Shown: positions 21,199-32,260 of the stretch, piece after piece | Layout of the letters: each line of letters starts with the position of its first letter | Position numbering within the stretch: position 1 is the first letter of the stretch | Assembly: GCA_003116875.1 (NCBI GenBank) | Contig: BCKT01000015.1 | Coordinates: 496,001-560,000 of the forward strand | Direction of reading: 5' to 3' | Source of the DNA: Takashimella koratensis | Taxonomy: Eukaryota > Basidiomycota > Tremellomycetes > Trichosporonales > Tetragoniomycetaceae | DNA: 64,000 nucleotides | Translations under genes and position numbers: made by a program | The notes under the pieces: model-generated | What the model was told of the DNA's origin: nothing | Database searches by the model: none | What the model saw: only the letters and a program-made list of their open reading frames with translations

Positions 21199-24014
21199 AT
21201 GCGGAGCATGTTCAGGCGCCGCTCGTCGGATACCGGCCCATCAGCCTCTAGCCGCCCTCAATCCGCGACAATCTCTGGCCCCTCGGGTGCGAATGGCTCC
21301 TCCCATCCACTTCCTGACCCGACTCTCCCTCGATCCACCCCCACCCCTATCCCTACCGCATCCAGCAGCCGTCCTACCCCAATCTCCATTTCGATCCCCG
21401 AGGAACCGCCCAACTATGATACTCTCGACTCAGCGAGCGGCGCGTCCCCACACGTGTCGGTAATGTTCGGTGCTTCACCGCGATACGAGGAGATGGAGCC
21501 GCGCCCTGACCTTGCAAGACGGGCGCTGGCGGCGTCTCGACGAAACACGATCTCTGGTGCAGCTGGTCTCAGTCTCCCGCAGAACAGCGCGGCGGCTTCC
21601 AGCCCCACCTCTGCGCTTAGCAGTGGGGTCCCATTCAGCAGTCTAGGTGTGAGTCCCACCTCTCGAGCGACTAGCGTCACTGCGGCGGCCGCGGTCAGGC
21701 TCGGCGAGTCGCCAGGGGGCAGTGACTGGTTTGATGAAGCCGATCTCGACATTCCTATGCCGGCAACCTCGGGGTCACTCCCGGTCTACTCCCCCGACCT
21801 CGCACGTAACGAGCTACGCCTTATCTCGACAGTACATGTACACGAGACGCACCCGGCAGCGGCGTTCTTCAACAACGCGGCTCGTATCGGTGCAGACCCC
21901 ATAGCGGAGGCGAGTACGAGCGGTGGTTCTGCGACAGCGGGTGCAGCTGCCCCGGTGGTAGCAGGTAGCTATACGACGGGCGGAAAGCGCATCAAGGTCA
22001 CGATTACAAGGGGAGCAGATGCCTCTGGGCGAGGAATCGTCATCAAGCGCGGGGGCGTGATCGAGGGCGAAGTCGAGGTCGGCAAAGGAGATCACGGTGT
22101 AGGGTTGGACGTTGCGGTAAGTTACTGAGGAAAGTTAGGATCTGTGAAATGTATAAAACGCTGACGTGATGAACGCATCTTCGCCTAGGTCATGGGAGTG
22201 GTCAACACCTCGTTCAGTGTCCGCGGACAATGGTCGTTACTGGACTCGACGCCCATTCTCGCTGAGAAAGTCGTCCTCTGGGGATCTACCATGACCGACG
22301 CGCAGTCGCCTACAACGACGGACCCCGCGCGCCCTGCGAGCCCGGTCTTCAACATGCCGGATTTACCGAACAATGCTGGCGCAGGTCCCAGTGCGAGCGG
22401 TCCCAGCGCCTCTTCGAACGGGGTCAACGGCGACGGGTCCGCACCACCCAGCTCGGCCCACCCTCCACTGACCCGATCGGCGTCGGTATCCGTCGCTAGT
22501 CCCAATGGAAACGGGCCCAGCTCTGCCCTTGCCACTGGTCTCGCTATGGGTGCGGGCGCATTCAACGCACTCACCATGGGTCGGTCGTCCTCTGCCGCTG
22601 CGATGCCAATGATGCCTCGTCCGATCCGTCGAGGGTCTTCGTCCACACCAGCGACGGGCAGCCCAGCACGAGGAAGCACGCCGACCAACTCGGGCAATGG
22701 GGCGAACACGTCATCTACTACGGGAGCAGGTGGAGTGGGTATGGGCGTAGGAGTCGGAGCTAGCACATTGCAACCGGGGGCCACGTTCAAGTTTTCCATT
22801 CCGATGCCGACATCGACATTTAGAGACGGGCGGTCAGAGTTGCCACCGAGCTGCGCTGTACATCAGATGGGAATGCAGACGACGGTGGAGTATTACCTCC
22901 GCGTCAAGCTGAGTCGGAGCCGCTTCCGCATGAACGAGACGTAAGTGAGGGCTTGGAGTCATTGACGACTTGAGTATGAAGTCAGATTGCAGGATAGACC
23001 ATGCTGACACGACCTTTGTCACCTTCTCATAACGAATAATTGGATCCACCTCGCAGTATGCACATTCCTATCCGGTACGACCTGCGCGGGTTCATCTCCC
23101 CGCGGCGTCTTCGAGCCCTCTCAATTGGCGAGGGCGACAACCCCGGGTGGAAGAAGATCAAGCTCAAGGGCGGTACCAGCAAGAAAAGCTCTGTCCCCGT
23201 CGGCGTTGACGCTTCTCTCCTTATCCCTTCGCCTCCCATCATCTTCATAACCTCGGCTGCTGACCCTCCTCGTATTCCCTTCCGGCTACACTTCCACTCA
23301 ACCGATCCGTTGGCGCTTGCGACATTCTCTAACCCGCTCGAATGCAAATTTGTCGTCCGTGTCATGCGCGCAACCATGGTCAGGCTCGGAGCGGAGAAAC
23401 AGTACCGACGCGAGGAAATCCCAGCGACTGTGGAGGTGTGGAGAGATGATCCCGTTGGAAATGGAAATGGAAGTGGAGGTGGGAGTGGGGGGACCACAAA
23501 TGGGGAAGCGGAGCCAGTGAGGATGAGGTTGAATGTGGAACCGATCAGGACGCCGAATCACCCAACACACCCGTTACCCAGTATCCACCCTGGTGCATTC
23601 TTCGCCGCTGCCAGCGCTGGCGACGCGCGCCCACCTTCGTCGTCTGGACCCTCGGCGGTTATTGTCAATACTCCGACAAGCCCGGGCACCGGTCCAACTC
23701 TCGGTTTGGGTCTGAATGGCGTCTCCACGACTCAACCAAACGGATCCAGCTCTTCGGCGCCCTCACCAACCTCGCCTACTACCCACCACGAGACCGACCA
23801 TACCTCTGTCATCGCGACAACTGTACGACTGGTGGGTGAGATCAAGTTGCACAAGGAACAGCTTAGGCACAACTTGATTCAGAGCTTGTATTGCCCCGAC
23901 TTGGTGGTTAGTTATGTCCTGGAGGTGGGGATCCAACCAAGAAAGGGAGCGGTGAAGGAGGCGTTTGAACATTTGTGGGGAGGTGGAGGGTTGGAAGTTG
24001 TTTGGGGGTGTTAG
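21199..24014 (+). CDS. Arrestin-related trafficking adaptor (ART/LDB19-like)
   Basis: ART proteins recruit the HECT ubiquitin ligase Rsp5 to plasma-membrane transporters for endocytosis. There are three exons, 21199-22116, 22189-22940 and 23057-24014, giving 875 residues. The N-terminal about 280 residues are Ser/Pro/Ala-rich and disordered, with one PPxY motif (EEPPNYDTL, about residue 75) that fits Rsp5 WW-domain binding. The arrestin fold is suggested by IEGEVEV, VRGQWSLLDSTP, FKFSIPMPTSTFRDG, CAVHQMGMQTTVEYYLRVKL and MHIPIRYDLRGFISP, the last joined across intron 2. A second low-complexity insertion lies in exon 2 and a third in exon 3, before the final strands (IKLHKEQLRHNLIQSLYCPDL, read with no gap). 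The start was chosen at MRSMFRRRSS because the upstream frame is leader-like. The ART paralogue cannot be fixed; Ldb19/Art1 is the best guess. Confidence 0.75.
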
Positions 24015-24508
24015 AGTGTGCAGGTGGGATAAACGGTGCTTTGTTGTATGTCTGTAGGGGTAATAGCAGGTCTGTCTTTGTATCGCTTCGTCTAGTATCT
24101 GTGCCGTGGTAAGTATACGCATCTATCTAATCTGATCCTCGTCGGCTGGCTGCTGTTGCTTGGTACTGTACATCAAGTCTCCTGGGTGACCGGACATTCG
24201 ATTTTGTCTGCTCGACCATGTCGGCGATAAGCTAACACCGATACTTGTCGAAAGTGCCACGCTGCTTGTGGGGGGCAGCCCCCCTGCCCAGCCAGGAGAA
24301 GTGCCACACTCATCTGCCGCACCCTGCCTCCTTCCTCCTGCCTCCCTGGCCCTGGATCCTCACCCAGCACTTGGCCCGCCTGGCAGCTTTTCGTTCTACG
24401 GTAGGGTTGGATTTTTTGCACTCTGGCCAGCCTGCCTACGACGTTGTCAATCTCGAATTCGCACCTCCAACCTCTTCCTCATCCTTCATCCTCACCAACT
24501 CGACCAAA
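24015..24508. other. Spacer between the arrestin-like gene and RPL26
   Basis: Probably the arrestin-like 3' UTR followed by the RPL26 promoter, with a CT-rich leader just before 24509. No other gene is seen. Confidence 0.5.
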
Positions 24509-25575
24509 ATGCCCTCCACCATTGGTACGTCCCCTCCCCTCCCCCTCCCCGTCTCCCTCCCTCTCCTTGCCCATAGCTGACTGGATCGACAGGCATCGCC
24601 CACGACCGCCGCAAGTCGCGCAAGGCGCACTTCGCCGCCCCCTCCGGCCTCAAGCGAAAGATCATGTCGTCGCCCTTGAGCAAGGAGCTCCGTGCCAAGC
24701 ACACTGTGCGTGTCTTTCGATTTGTCTCGAGTGATCAGAGCAGAGAAAGCAGAGAGCAGAGATAGGGATGGGGATGGGATAGGGTTGCGGCTGGTGATAG
24801 AGACGAGTTTGTGTTGGTTGAGGGTTGAGTGGAAAGGAGTTGTGGGAGGTGATGAGGTGATAGGGGACGTCTTCGTGCTCTTCCAAAGATCAGTGGTTGG
24901 CCTGGGGCTAGCGCTGGGACGTGGGGAGTGTAAGGAGGATGGGGGAATGGACGTCCGACGTGACAGCGATTTGATGGCCAGATGAGTACGAGCATACAGT
25001 AGGGGTATGATTGGTGGGTGATGAGGACGGGAAGGCAGCAACTCTATCTGTCATTGGCAGAGGCGTGTGGAGGAGCAGCAGTTGGAGAAACAAGAGAGCC
25101 GGGATAGACGGAATAACTGTGGGAATGGTGGTGGTGACCGAGTCTGCGCAACTTGACAGGGACGAATGCTGACCTGTTTATTCTCCCTCTTCTATCCTTA
25201 CCACGGCTCGAATGATTCTCCATCCGCTTCACCACAACGCTACGATCCACTCCGCTCCGTTGTTTTTTTTTCGCGATACAGGCCCGCTCGCTCCCCGTCA
25301 GGAAGGACGACGAGGTCCTCATTGTCCGAGGAAAGTACAAGGGCCGGGAGGGCAAGGTCACCCAGGTTTACCGCAAGAAGTGGGTTATCCACGTCGACCG
25401 TGTCCACATTGAAAAGTCCAACGCCGCTACTGTCCCCGTCGGTATCCACCCTTCCAACGTCGTTATCACCTCGATCAAGCTCGACAAGGACCGCAAGGCC
25501 ATCCTCGAGCGCAAGGGTTCCAACGGCGAGAAGTCGGCCAAGACCGAGTCGGGTGACGTCGAGATGGTCGCTTAA
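24509..25575 (+). CDS. RPL26: 60S ribosomal protein L26 (uL24)
   Basis: uL24 is a large-subunit protein near the polypeptide exit tunnel, with a KOW motif. Exons are 24509-24524 (16 nt), 24593-24705 and 25282-25575, giving 140 residues. The spliced start is [19 protein letters not shown]. The KOW domain reads [18 protein letters not shown], followed by [19 protein letters not shown] and a charged tail ending GDVEMVA before TAA. A tiny first exon is typical of fungal ribosomal-protein genes. Intron 2 (24706-25281, 576 nt) is several times longer than other introns in the window. It lies among three plus-strand genes, without sign of shared transcription. Confidence 0.96.
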
Positions 25576-26083
25576 GCACGTTGGTTGTTCGCTAGCCAAC
25601 CGCGTCGAGTAGCCGTCGAGTCGTTTTTTCGTCTGGATCTAGTCTTGGGTCCTGGCATTCCCGTGAAGGTGACCAAGGGGTCGGGGGGTTTTGTAGGGGT
25701 GGGGCTCTTCACACTCTTTCCTTTGATTCTTTTGCCCCTTCACATGTATGAGCATTTTCAAATCGGTGGTGGCCACGAGCGCGAGGTAATTCCGCATGTT
25801 CATGTCGGTGTTCCTCGTCACCTTGATCGTTATGACCTCGTTTTAGGCGGCCGCTGTCTTGAGGTGGTCTTCTAGTCTCTCAGACCAAGCCTGCACATCT
25901 TCCCCACGTGGATCGCACATGTCACTCACGCGAGACTGATTTCGGCCTCATCCGACAGTGACCACAAGCTGCTATTTTGAGATAACGGATACGATCCGGA
26001 ACATACATACCACCTAGAACTTCTCTTCTCTCTCATTCTCTATATTGCTCTCTGTGTATATCTGTTCCTGCGTCGTGCACAGC
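25576..26083. other. Spacer between RPL26 and the carboxypeptidase gene
   Basis: RPL26 3' UTR and the upstream region of the Cps1-like gene. No gene or repeat of note is seen. Confidence 0.5.
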
Positions 26084-28748
26084 ATGATGAACGACCCGCA
26101 TCGCCCTGTGCGATCCCCTCGATCCACTTTCCTCTCTAGCGCGTTGTTCACCCTCTTCTCCATCCTCGCTATCCTCGCTCTTGGCCTCGCTCCCGAATCC
26201 ACCAACGTCCTCACAACTACCTCCCGCCGCTTGATCACTCAACTCGGCTCCCTCCGCGCCCCTGGAGGATTTGGAGACGGTGGACGCGCGACGGGATTGG
26301 CGAGTGTCGCCAGTGTAGTCCCAGAATGTCCAAAACAACCTGAGCCGTTGTATCCGGCTCGAGCATTCAATCGGACCGCTGCTCGCCCTGCGATCAAGCT
26401 CGTCGAACAGGCCGTGGTGAGTGGTAGCTCCTCCCCCTACCTCACCCTCCTCTCCCATTTTCCAATACCTGGAATCGATCATAACGTTCCCGATCGTAAA
26501 AGATGGTACAATGGCTGATAATGGTTTAGCGTATCCCGACCGTCTCCTTTGACGATAATGGTGAACCCGATGAAGATCCACGATGGGCTCCGTTCTTCCA
26601 GTTTCAGAAGTGGATGAAGCATTCGTTCCCGCTTGCGTGAGTCGGATTTCACTGTGCCCAGTCGAATCTACTAGAGTCGAACTGATCTCTTTCTCAACTG
26701 TCCAGATGGTCCACTGCCGAGATCGACTTTGTTAACAGTGAGTTGCACGCCTTGCCTACCACAATGTCTCTTCCCTTGCCTGTTATGCCTTCCTCTCGTA
26801 CTCTACTCTCGTATTCTACGCTGACAATCGTAGCTCTCGGTATCGTCGCCACCTTCCAAGGCTCTGACCCATCTCTCAAGCCTCTGCTACTGTACGTTTC
26901 CTCTTTTACTTCCTTCATCTTCTTCCTGCACGTCCTGACCAATCACCTAGGATGTCTCACTACGATGTCACCCCCGCGCCTGAGGCGACCTACGACCGGT
27001 GGACGCACCCTCCTTTCTCTGGGTACAACGACGGCGAATTCATCTGGGGTCGAGGCTCTGCAGACGACAAGAACCTTCTCGTTGCGCAGTGTACGTATGC
27101 CCAACCTCACTCTCAAGAGCTCCAGCTTATCACCTCATCTTAACTCGAATGACTAACTCTTGGTTTCTTTATAGGGACCGCCGTTACCCTCCTCCTTGAA
27201 TCCGGGTTCAAACCACGCCGTACTGTCATCCTCTCACACGGATTCGACGAAGAAGAAGTTTTCGCACGCAGGGGACAAGGAAGGATCGCCCCGTTCCTTG
27301 AAGAGAGATACGGTCTCGATTCGCTGCTTATGGTCATTGATGAAGGTGGCGGGACCTCGGATGATGTGAGTGTACTGGCTCCCACACACATTATCGAAGA
27401 ATAGAGGGACTGTACAGGGATTCTAGCATAGAAACTGATGTGTGAACCCAAATGTGTGATTGAATACAGTACTACGGCGCGCGATTCGCCCTTCCTGCCA
27501 TGGGCGAGAAGGGATACCTTGATATGATCGTTACCGTCAATACTGCGGGCGGGGTGAGTTGACGCTGTACTTGGGCTTTCAAGGCTTGTCCCGATTCGTC
27601 GTCTTTATGGATTGGGTTTCGACTGACATGTTACAGCATTCGTCTATCCCACCTGAGCACACGGGCATCGGGATCATGTCTGAGATCGTCATCGACCTCG
27701 AAGCGAACCCATTTGACGTCAAGGTGAGTTTCTCGACCTACATTCCACATTCACACCATCTTCTCAACTTCCACTTCTCACTCCCCTTTGGCTTGTTTTT
27801 GCAGTCTTCACTAACCGACTCCATTTTCCCCAGCTCACAACTTCCTCGCCTTTCCTCACTGCGCTCTCTTGCGCCTCTACCTACTCTCCCTCTTTCCCCC
27901 GTTCTTACGCCCACCTTCTATCAACTGGTGACCTCTCCACCCTCTCTCGTTCAATCGCCTCCACATCCCCTCGGCACCGCGCCGAGCTAGGAACTACTAT
28001 CGCCGTCGACGTCGTCTCGGGGGGAGTCAAGATCAACGCCCTACCCGAAGTTGTCACTGCCAAGATCAATTTCCGAATTGATTTCTCGGAATCCGTCAAT
28101 TCAACAAAGGCACACCTGGAGAAAGTAGTAAATGGTGTGAGAAGGAGATATCCACAAGCAAAGGTGGATGTGGAGATGATGGGTTTGCCGATTGAGCCGG
28201 CACCAAATACGCCAGCGGATGGCAAGGTGTTTGAATTGTTCGCGGGGACTGTCAAGTGAGTTGAATATGTGACGGGCAGTCACTTTGCGCTGGGCTTTGG
28301 GAGCATCGATTATTGACACCTTGTTAGGGGAACCATGGGCGACTTTATCGTCTCTCCCTACGCTTCGACGTAAGAACACCTTCCACCAATCCCTCTTTCT
28401 TTCGCGCCCTGATTCGATCTGTATCAATGAATCTTACTAACCATTATTTTTGGGGTCCCATTAGCGGCAACACCGATTGCAAGATGTACTATAACCTCAC
28501 TCGGAACGTGTATCGTTTCGGCGGTGGACCCTCGGGAACTAGTTACAACGCTGTAAGTCTAGACTTTGCTCTTGTACTTGTCATTGGCCCCAGCTCTTTG
28601 GATAGAAAGCAGAGCACGGTCATCTTGACCAAGCGGCTGACGTCAACTACAGCACACGGTCGATGAACGAAGCGGGGTCGAGGCGTTCCTTGATATCGTT
28701 CACTGGGTACATGGGATCGTACAGAACGCTGATACGTTCGACGAGTAA
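26084..28748 (+). CDS. CPS1: Vacuolar M20 carboxypeptidase, Cps1 (Gly-X carboxypeptidase) type
   Basis: Cps1 is a zinc carboxypeptidase delivered to the fungal vacuole lumen as a type II membrane precursor. Two adjacent ATGs (26084, 26087) precede a short basic cytosolic tail and one TM helix (LFTLFSILAILALGL), as in Cps1. Metal and catalytic motifs of family M20 appear in order across many exons: MSHYDVTPAP (HxD), IWGRGSADDKN, SHGFDEEEVF (catalytic and bridging acids), STGNTDCKMYYNLTRNVYRF and NAHTVDERSG (final His). The dimerisation domain includes VNTAGGHSSIPPEHTGIG. The stop is the TAA at 28746-28748. All expected ligands are present. Its coding end is convergent with PFA4, with 249 bp between stops. 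Confidence 0.92.
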
Positions 28749-28997
28749 GCGACTCAATTTGAGATTGAGAGATCAAATAGAAGTAGAGGACGGTAGTGAT
28801 ACAGCCGCCGTCAGCGTTCAACCATGTGGGTAGGGATTTGTCTCGAAGAAAAAGAAGCAGAAAAGGATTGAGTTTAATCGCCTTGAATCAAACCAACTAG
28901 ATGAACCATCTTGAACGCAAGGAACAGGAGAACCCACAGTACCGGAATAGATTGAAGCGTATGCACGTTTTGCTTGATATACATCTCGAGTGATGGT

Positions 28998-31574
28998 CTA
29001 ATATACATTGTACCTCCCAGGCTGTTCCCAAGGTCTTTCTGCCCAAGCTACTTCCAGCCCTTCACTCCCTTGTCTCAGCCTTGGTCTTTCCATCCCATCT
29101 CCGACCGCGCCATCATCATACGCCTCTCCACCGTCGCTAAAACCACTCGCGGCTCTCCCTTCGTTCTCGGCCCCGCCAACACCGTCATCGTCGTAGTCGT
29201 AATCGGAGAGATATGGCTCAGGGGAAGACGAGTAAGATTCTGATCTATCTGAATCAAGCGCTTCACCGTCAGAGTTCACCTCGACTTGCCAGGGCGAGAC
29301 ATTCTCCCGCCTTCGCCGAGTGGTCGGTTGGAAGTCGGTATCTTCCCCTGTCGGGTAGGCTTGCGACGCTTGGGCCAGGTAAGGCGGGTAAGGGTGGGTT
29401 TGAGGAGCGGTATAGTCGCCCTCATTGCTGTGCGGTTGGGACTGGGAATTGGGGTGAGGATAGGAGCGAGAACCGGAAGACGTAGGTACGAGATTGGGGT
29501 TGAGACCGTCGCCGTAGATGAATGCGGAGGCGGAGGAGGCACGGTTACCAGGTCGAACTGGGTCGGCGAGGCGTGTTGGGTCCGCCGGAGGCCAGAGGAA
29601 CTGCGCTCCGGGCTCTGAAGAGGGAAGAAGGGAGAGGTTACAAGACTGTGTCAGAAGTTTTTTCAAGTTTCGAGTAGATCGACGCGGAGATTGTAGAGAG
29701 GAAGGGAAAGGAGCAGGAGTATAGGAGAAAGAGGGAGTAAAGGTTCGAGGTAAGATCACATCGGGGGAGGAATCGGCCTCACTATACATCCCAAACTCGT
29801 CTTCGATCCGTGATCTCGGCCCAATCGTCCGACTCACCGACGGCCGGGTTGACCGGGAACGATAACCCGTCTCCCTTCATCGGTTTCGGCCATGCCCATA
29901 GCGCCGGGCTATCGCCTAGTACCGCTTTGAGGTTGTTTACTGTGCCGATGTGCTGTGGTGTGGGATTAGGAGTGAAGATACCAGTCAGCTCGGAGATGAT
30001 TGTAGCGGCAGTTAAAGCTCAAACACTGACACGCCACGCACGTAAGGGTATTTGATCTCCTTGATCTTCCCTCTTCGAACCAACGTCGCCACCTTGTCCT
30101 TCTCCCACCGCTCGATCGTCGTCGAGTTACCCGCGGCTAGGTACAGGTGGTAGATAGAGAAACAGCCAACGCAGATGAAGACGGGTCCGCAAGTCGCAAA
30201 GTTGAAGATCATGAACAGCATCTCCATGAGCGTGGGTTCGGGCTTGCAGGTTGGTAGAAAAGATAGAGACGGAGGTGGGTCGGATTGAACGGATTAGCAC
30301 GAGTTGACAAGGGCAGTTGAGTGTGAAGAGGTAGACTCACCCAAGGATGAAGGACGAAATCGCGGACTCGGAAGAAGATCATGCCTAGGTGATACGCTGT
30401 CGCCAAGTCTACCCAGACAAGGAACCGTAAGAAATGACCCTGGTTATGGTATCCGACGCCTGTGTAGTATGAATTGCGTCAGTCTAGGTCGCTCTTCAGT
30501 CTCGATGCTGGCCGAGTGTTGCTGGCGACATACAGTTCGCGACCCAAGGACAGTGGTCTGTGAGATTGTGTCAGCTACGTCCATCTCCACCAGCGGACGC
30601 AGGAAAAGAAGTGATATCTGAACTCACGATCAAGCTGAGGATTAGTAATTGCTCGTACCTAGTTGCCTACCTTGAGCTGGTGACGAGACGAATGGGTCAG
30701 TTACCATTCAGTCCACCAGGATTGGCCGGTCGTGATATACAAGCGCGAACAAGAACTTACCACGCAAGTATTGCATTGCCGACAATGATGTGCTACGTTT
30801 AGAGTCAGTACGAGACTTCAATCCACAGCCGATACGGAGGACTACCCCATGTCTTCTCACTCCTGCGCCTTGGGCAACAGGAACACGACGAGGCGTCATG
30901 ATCTGAAGGACAACTCACTTCGGGGCGGTTTATAGTGCTGACATGTCTTGCAATACCGAGGCGCATGCGAGCCACGCTTCACCTCCATTCCTTCGAGTGA
31001 CGACAGGTTTGGACGCTGTATAAGATATACGGCACCCAAGAATTAGCGTTGATCAGCTTTTGACCCGGCTACGATGACGTGCGAGAAGGATAGGGAGAGG
31101 CTTACCCAGCCGTAAGGAACTCCGCCGGGGGGTGTGATCACGCATAGCCTGTAATTCCAGAACACCATGAACACGAGGAAACTGAGGCGGTCAGTCTCTA
31201 GTCTCGTTACCGTAGGGGAAGTCAAAGCAAGCAGCAAAGTCTTTCTTCGAAGCGGGAGTTTGGAGAAGACATAGATGGACTCACTTGAACGGAGCAAGGA
31301 GCTTGATCAAGTCCACACTAAGGATGTTACCGTACCATGGCCAGATTACGAATATCTGCGACGTGAATGAGATGAATGAGATGAGGGTGGTGGTGATCCC
31401 GACCCTGCCAGGCAAGTCAGTACGAGTTGTGCGGAAGGAGACGTCGTCGATTTAGAACGTAGAAGAGGAGGAATGTCTCGTCCCCGTGGAAGCGACAAAA
31501 GTGTAAGAGTGGAGAGAGAAGAGCGAGGATGTTGATATAGCGAAAACGCACCAGACTCTGTTCCAGCCTCGCAT
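28998..31574 (-). CDS. PFA4: DHHC palmitoyltransferase Pfa4
   Basis: Pfa4 is an ER protein S-acyltransferase; in yeast it acts on chitin synthase Chs3, and in Cryptococcus it is linked to cell-wall integrity. The ATG at 31574 opens a short exon (MRGWNRVW), then TM1-TM2 ([32 protein letters not shown]), the Pfa4 hallmark [10 protein letters not shown], the Cys-rich domain ([23 protein letters not shown]), the catalytic [22 protein letters not shown] and further TMs. [20 protein letters not shown] after TM4 is characteristic of Pfa4. The C-terminal tail is Ser/Asp/Tyr-rich and ends at the TAG 28998-29000. Two microexons (6 and 7 nt) supply VLK-LD just before DHHC. The splice near 29700-29850 in the tail is uncertain (one about 225-nt intron is the simplest model). 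Confidence 0.92.
30628..30634 (-). other. PFA4: 7-nt microexon (CTTGATC) of PFA4
   Basis: Minus strand: ...aatcctcag, CTTGATC, gtgagt... It encodes Leu, the catalytic-motif Asp and the first base of the first His. The next exon begins ACCACTGT, completing D-H-H-C. Without both microexons the DHHC signature is lost. Confidence 0.78.
30671..30676 (-). other. PFA4: 6-nt microexon (CTCAAG) of PFA4
   Basis: Minus strand: ...gtcaccag, CTCAAG, gtaggc... It encodes Leu-Lys of CVLKLDHHC. The adjoining downstream intron (30635-30670) is only 36 nt. Retaining that intron would put a TAG in frame after four codons, so splicing is required. Confidence 0.75.
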
Positions 31575-32260
31575 CGGAGTGAAGGACCTGGATGGGGTAT
31601 CTGACGATGGAGTTGTGTCGATGGATGATGAGCGGGAGGGAGGGAGAGGGGGATGGTAAATATACATACGTACGAGTACGGGAAATAGAGGCGATGCGAT
31701 GCCCGACGGCGCGTGCGCGGTTCGGTCGGTCACCGCACTCACCCTAGTCACCGTTTCACGTATCAACAGATTCGTTTAGTTTTTTCGGGCTCAACAGGTC
31801 GAGTAAGCAAACTAGAGCGCAAGTCCTTGCTCAGAGTCGAGGTAAAGCCAGGGGCGCGCCTCGGCATGCATACGTAGAGTACAGCTTCGTCATGGTTCAT
31901 TAATGAGGGAAGGGGGTAAGGGCAGTCTAAGCAAGTGCGAGTGGGCGCGGGGAAGGGCTGTGGGCGAGGGGATAATATATTCACAACGAGACCAAAAGCG
32001 ATTGAGAGGCATGAAGAAAGGTCAGAGGATGGGAATGGGAGATGGAGAAGGGGAGGCGACGACAACGAATTCCGATAGACATTATTCTAGTTGATAAAGA
32101 AGAGGGACAACGGTCACGTCGAGGTAGGTGAACCTAACCGCCGATTGGAGGGACACTTGACACACGCATCAGACCAACATATCAGAAGCCTCAATAGCCG
32201 TGGGCACGAATGGCGTTCATCGATGTCGGATAATACGACGAGGGGAGCAAGGTGCGAGGG
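31575..32260. other. Upstream region of PFA4
   Basis: Presumed PFA4 promoter and leader plus the 3' UTR of the next minus-strand gene. No gene is recognised. Confidence 0.5.

Noticed and set aside
24436..25041. 201-codon minus-strand frame across RPL26
   Set aside because: Antisense to RPL26 exons and its G-rich intron; Ser/Pro-rich composition only.
24849..25175. Box C/D snoRNA in the RPL26 intron
   Set aside because: GTGATGA occurs twice, but no CTGA lies 60-100 nt downstream and no terminal stem is evident; not called as ncRNA.
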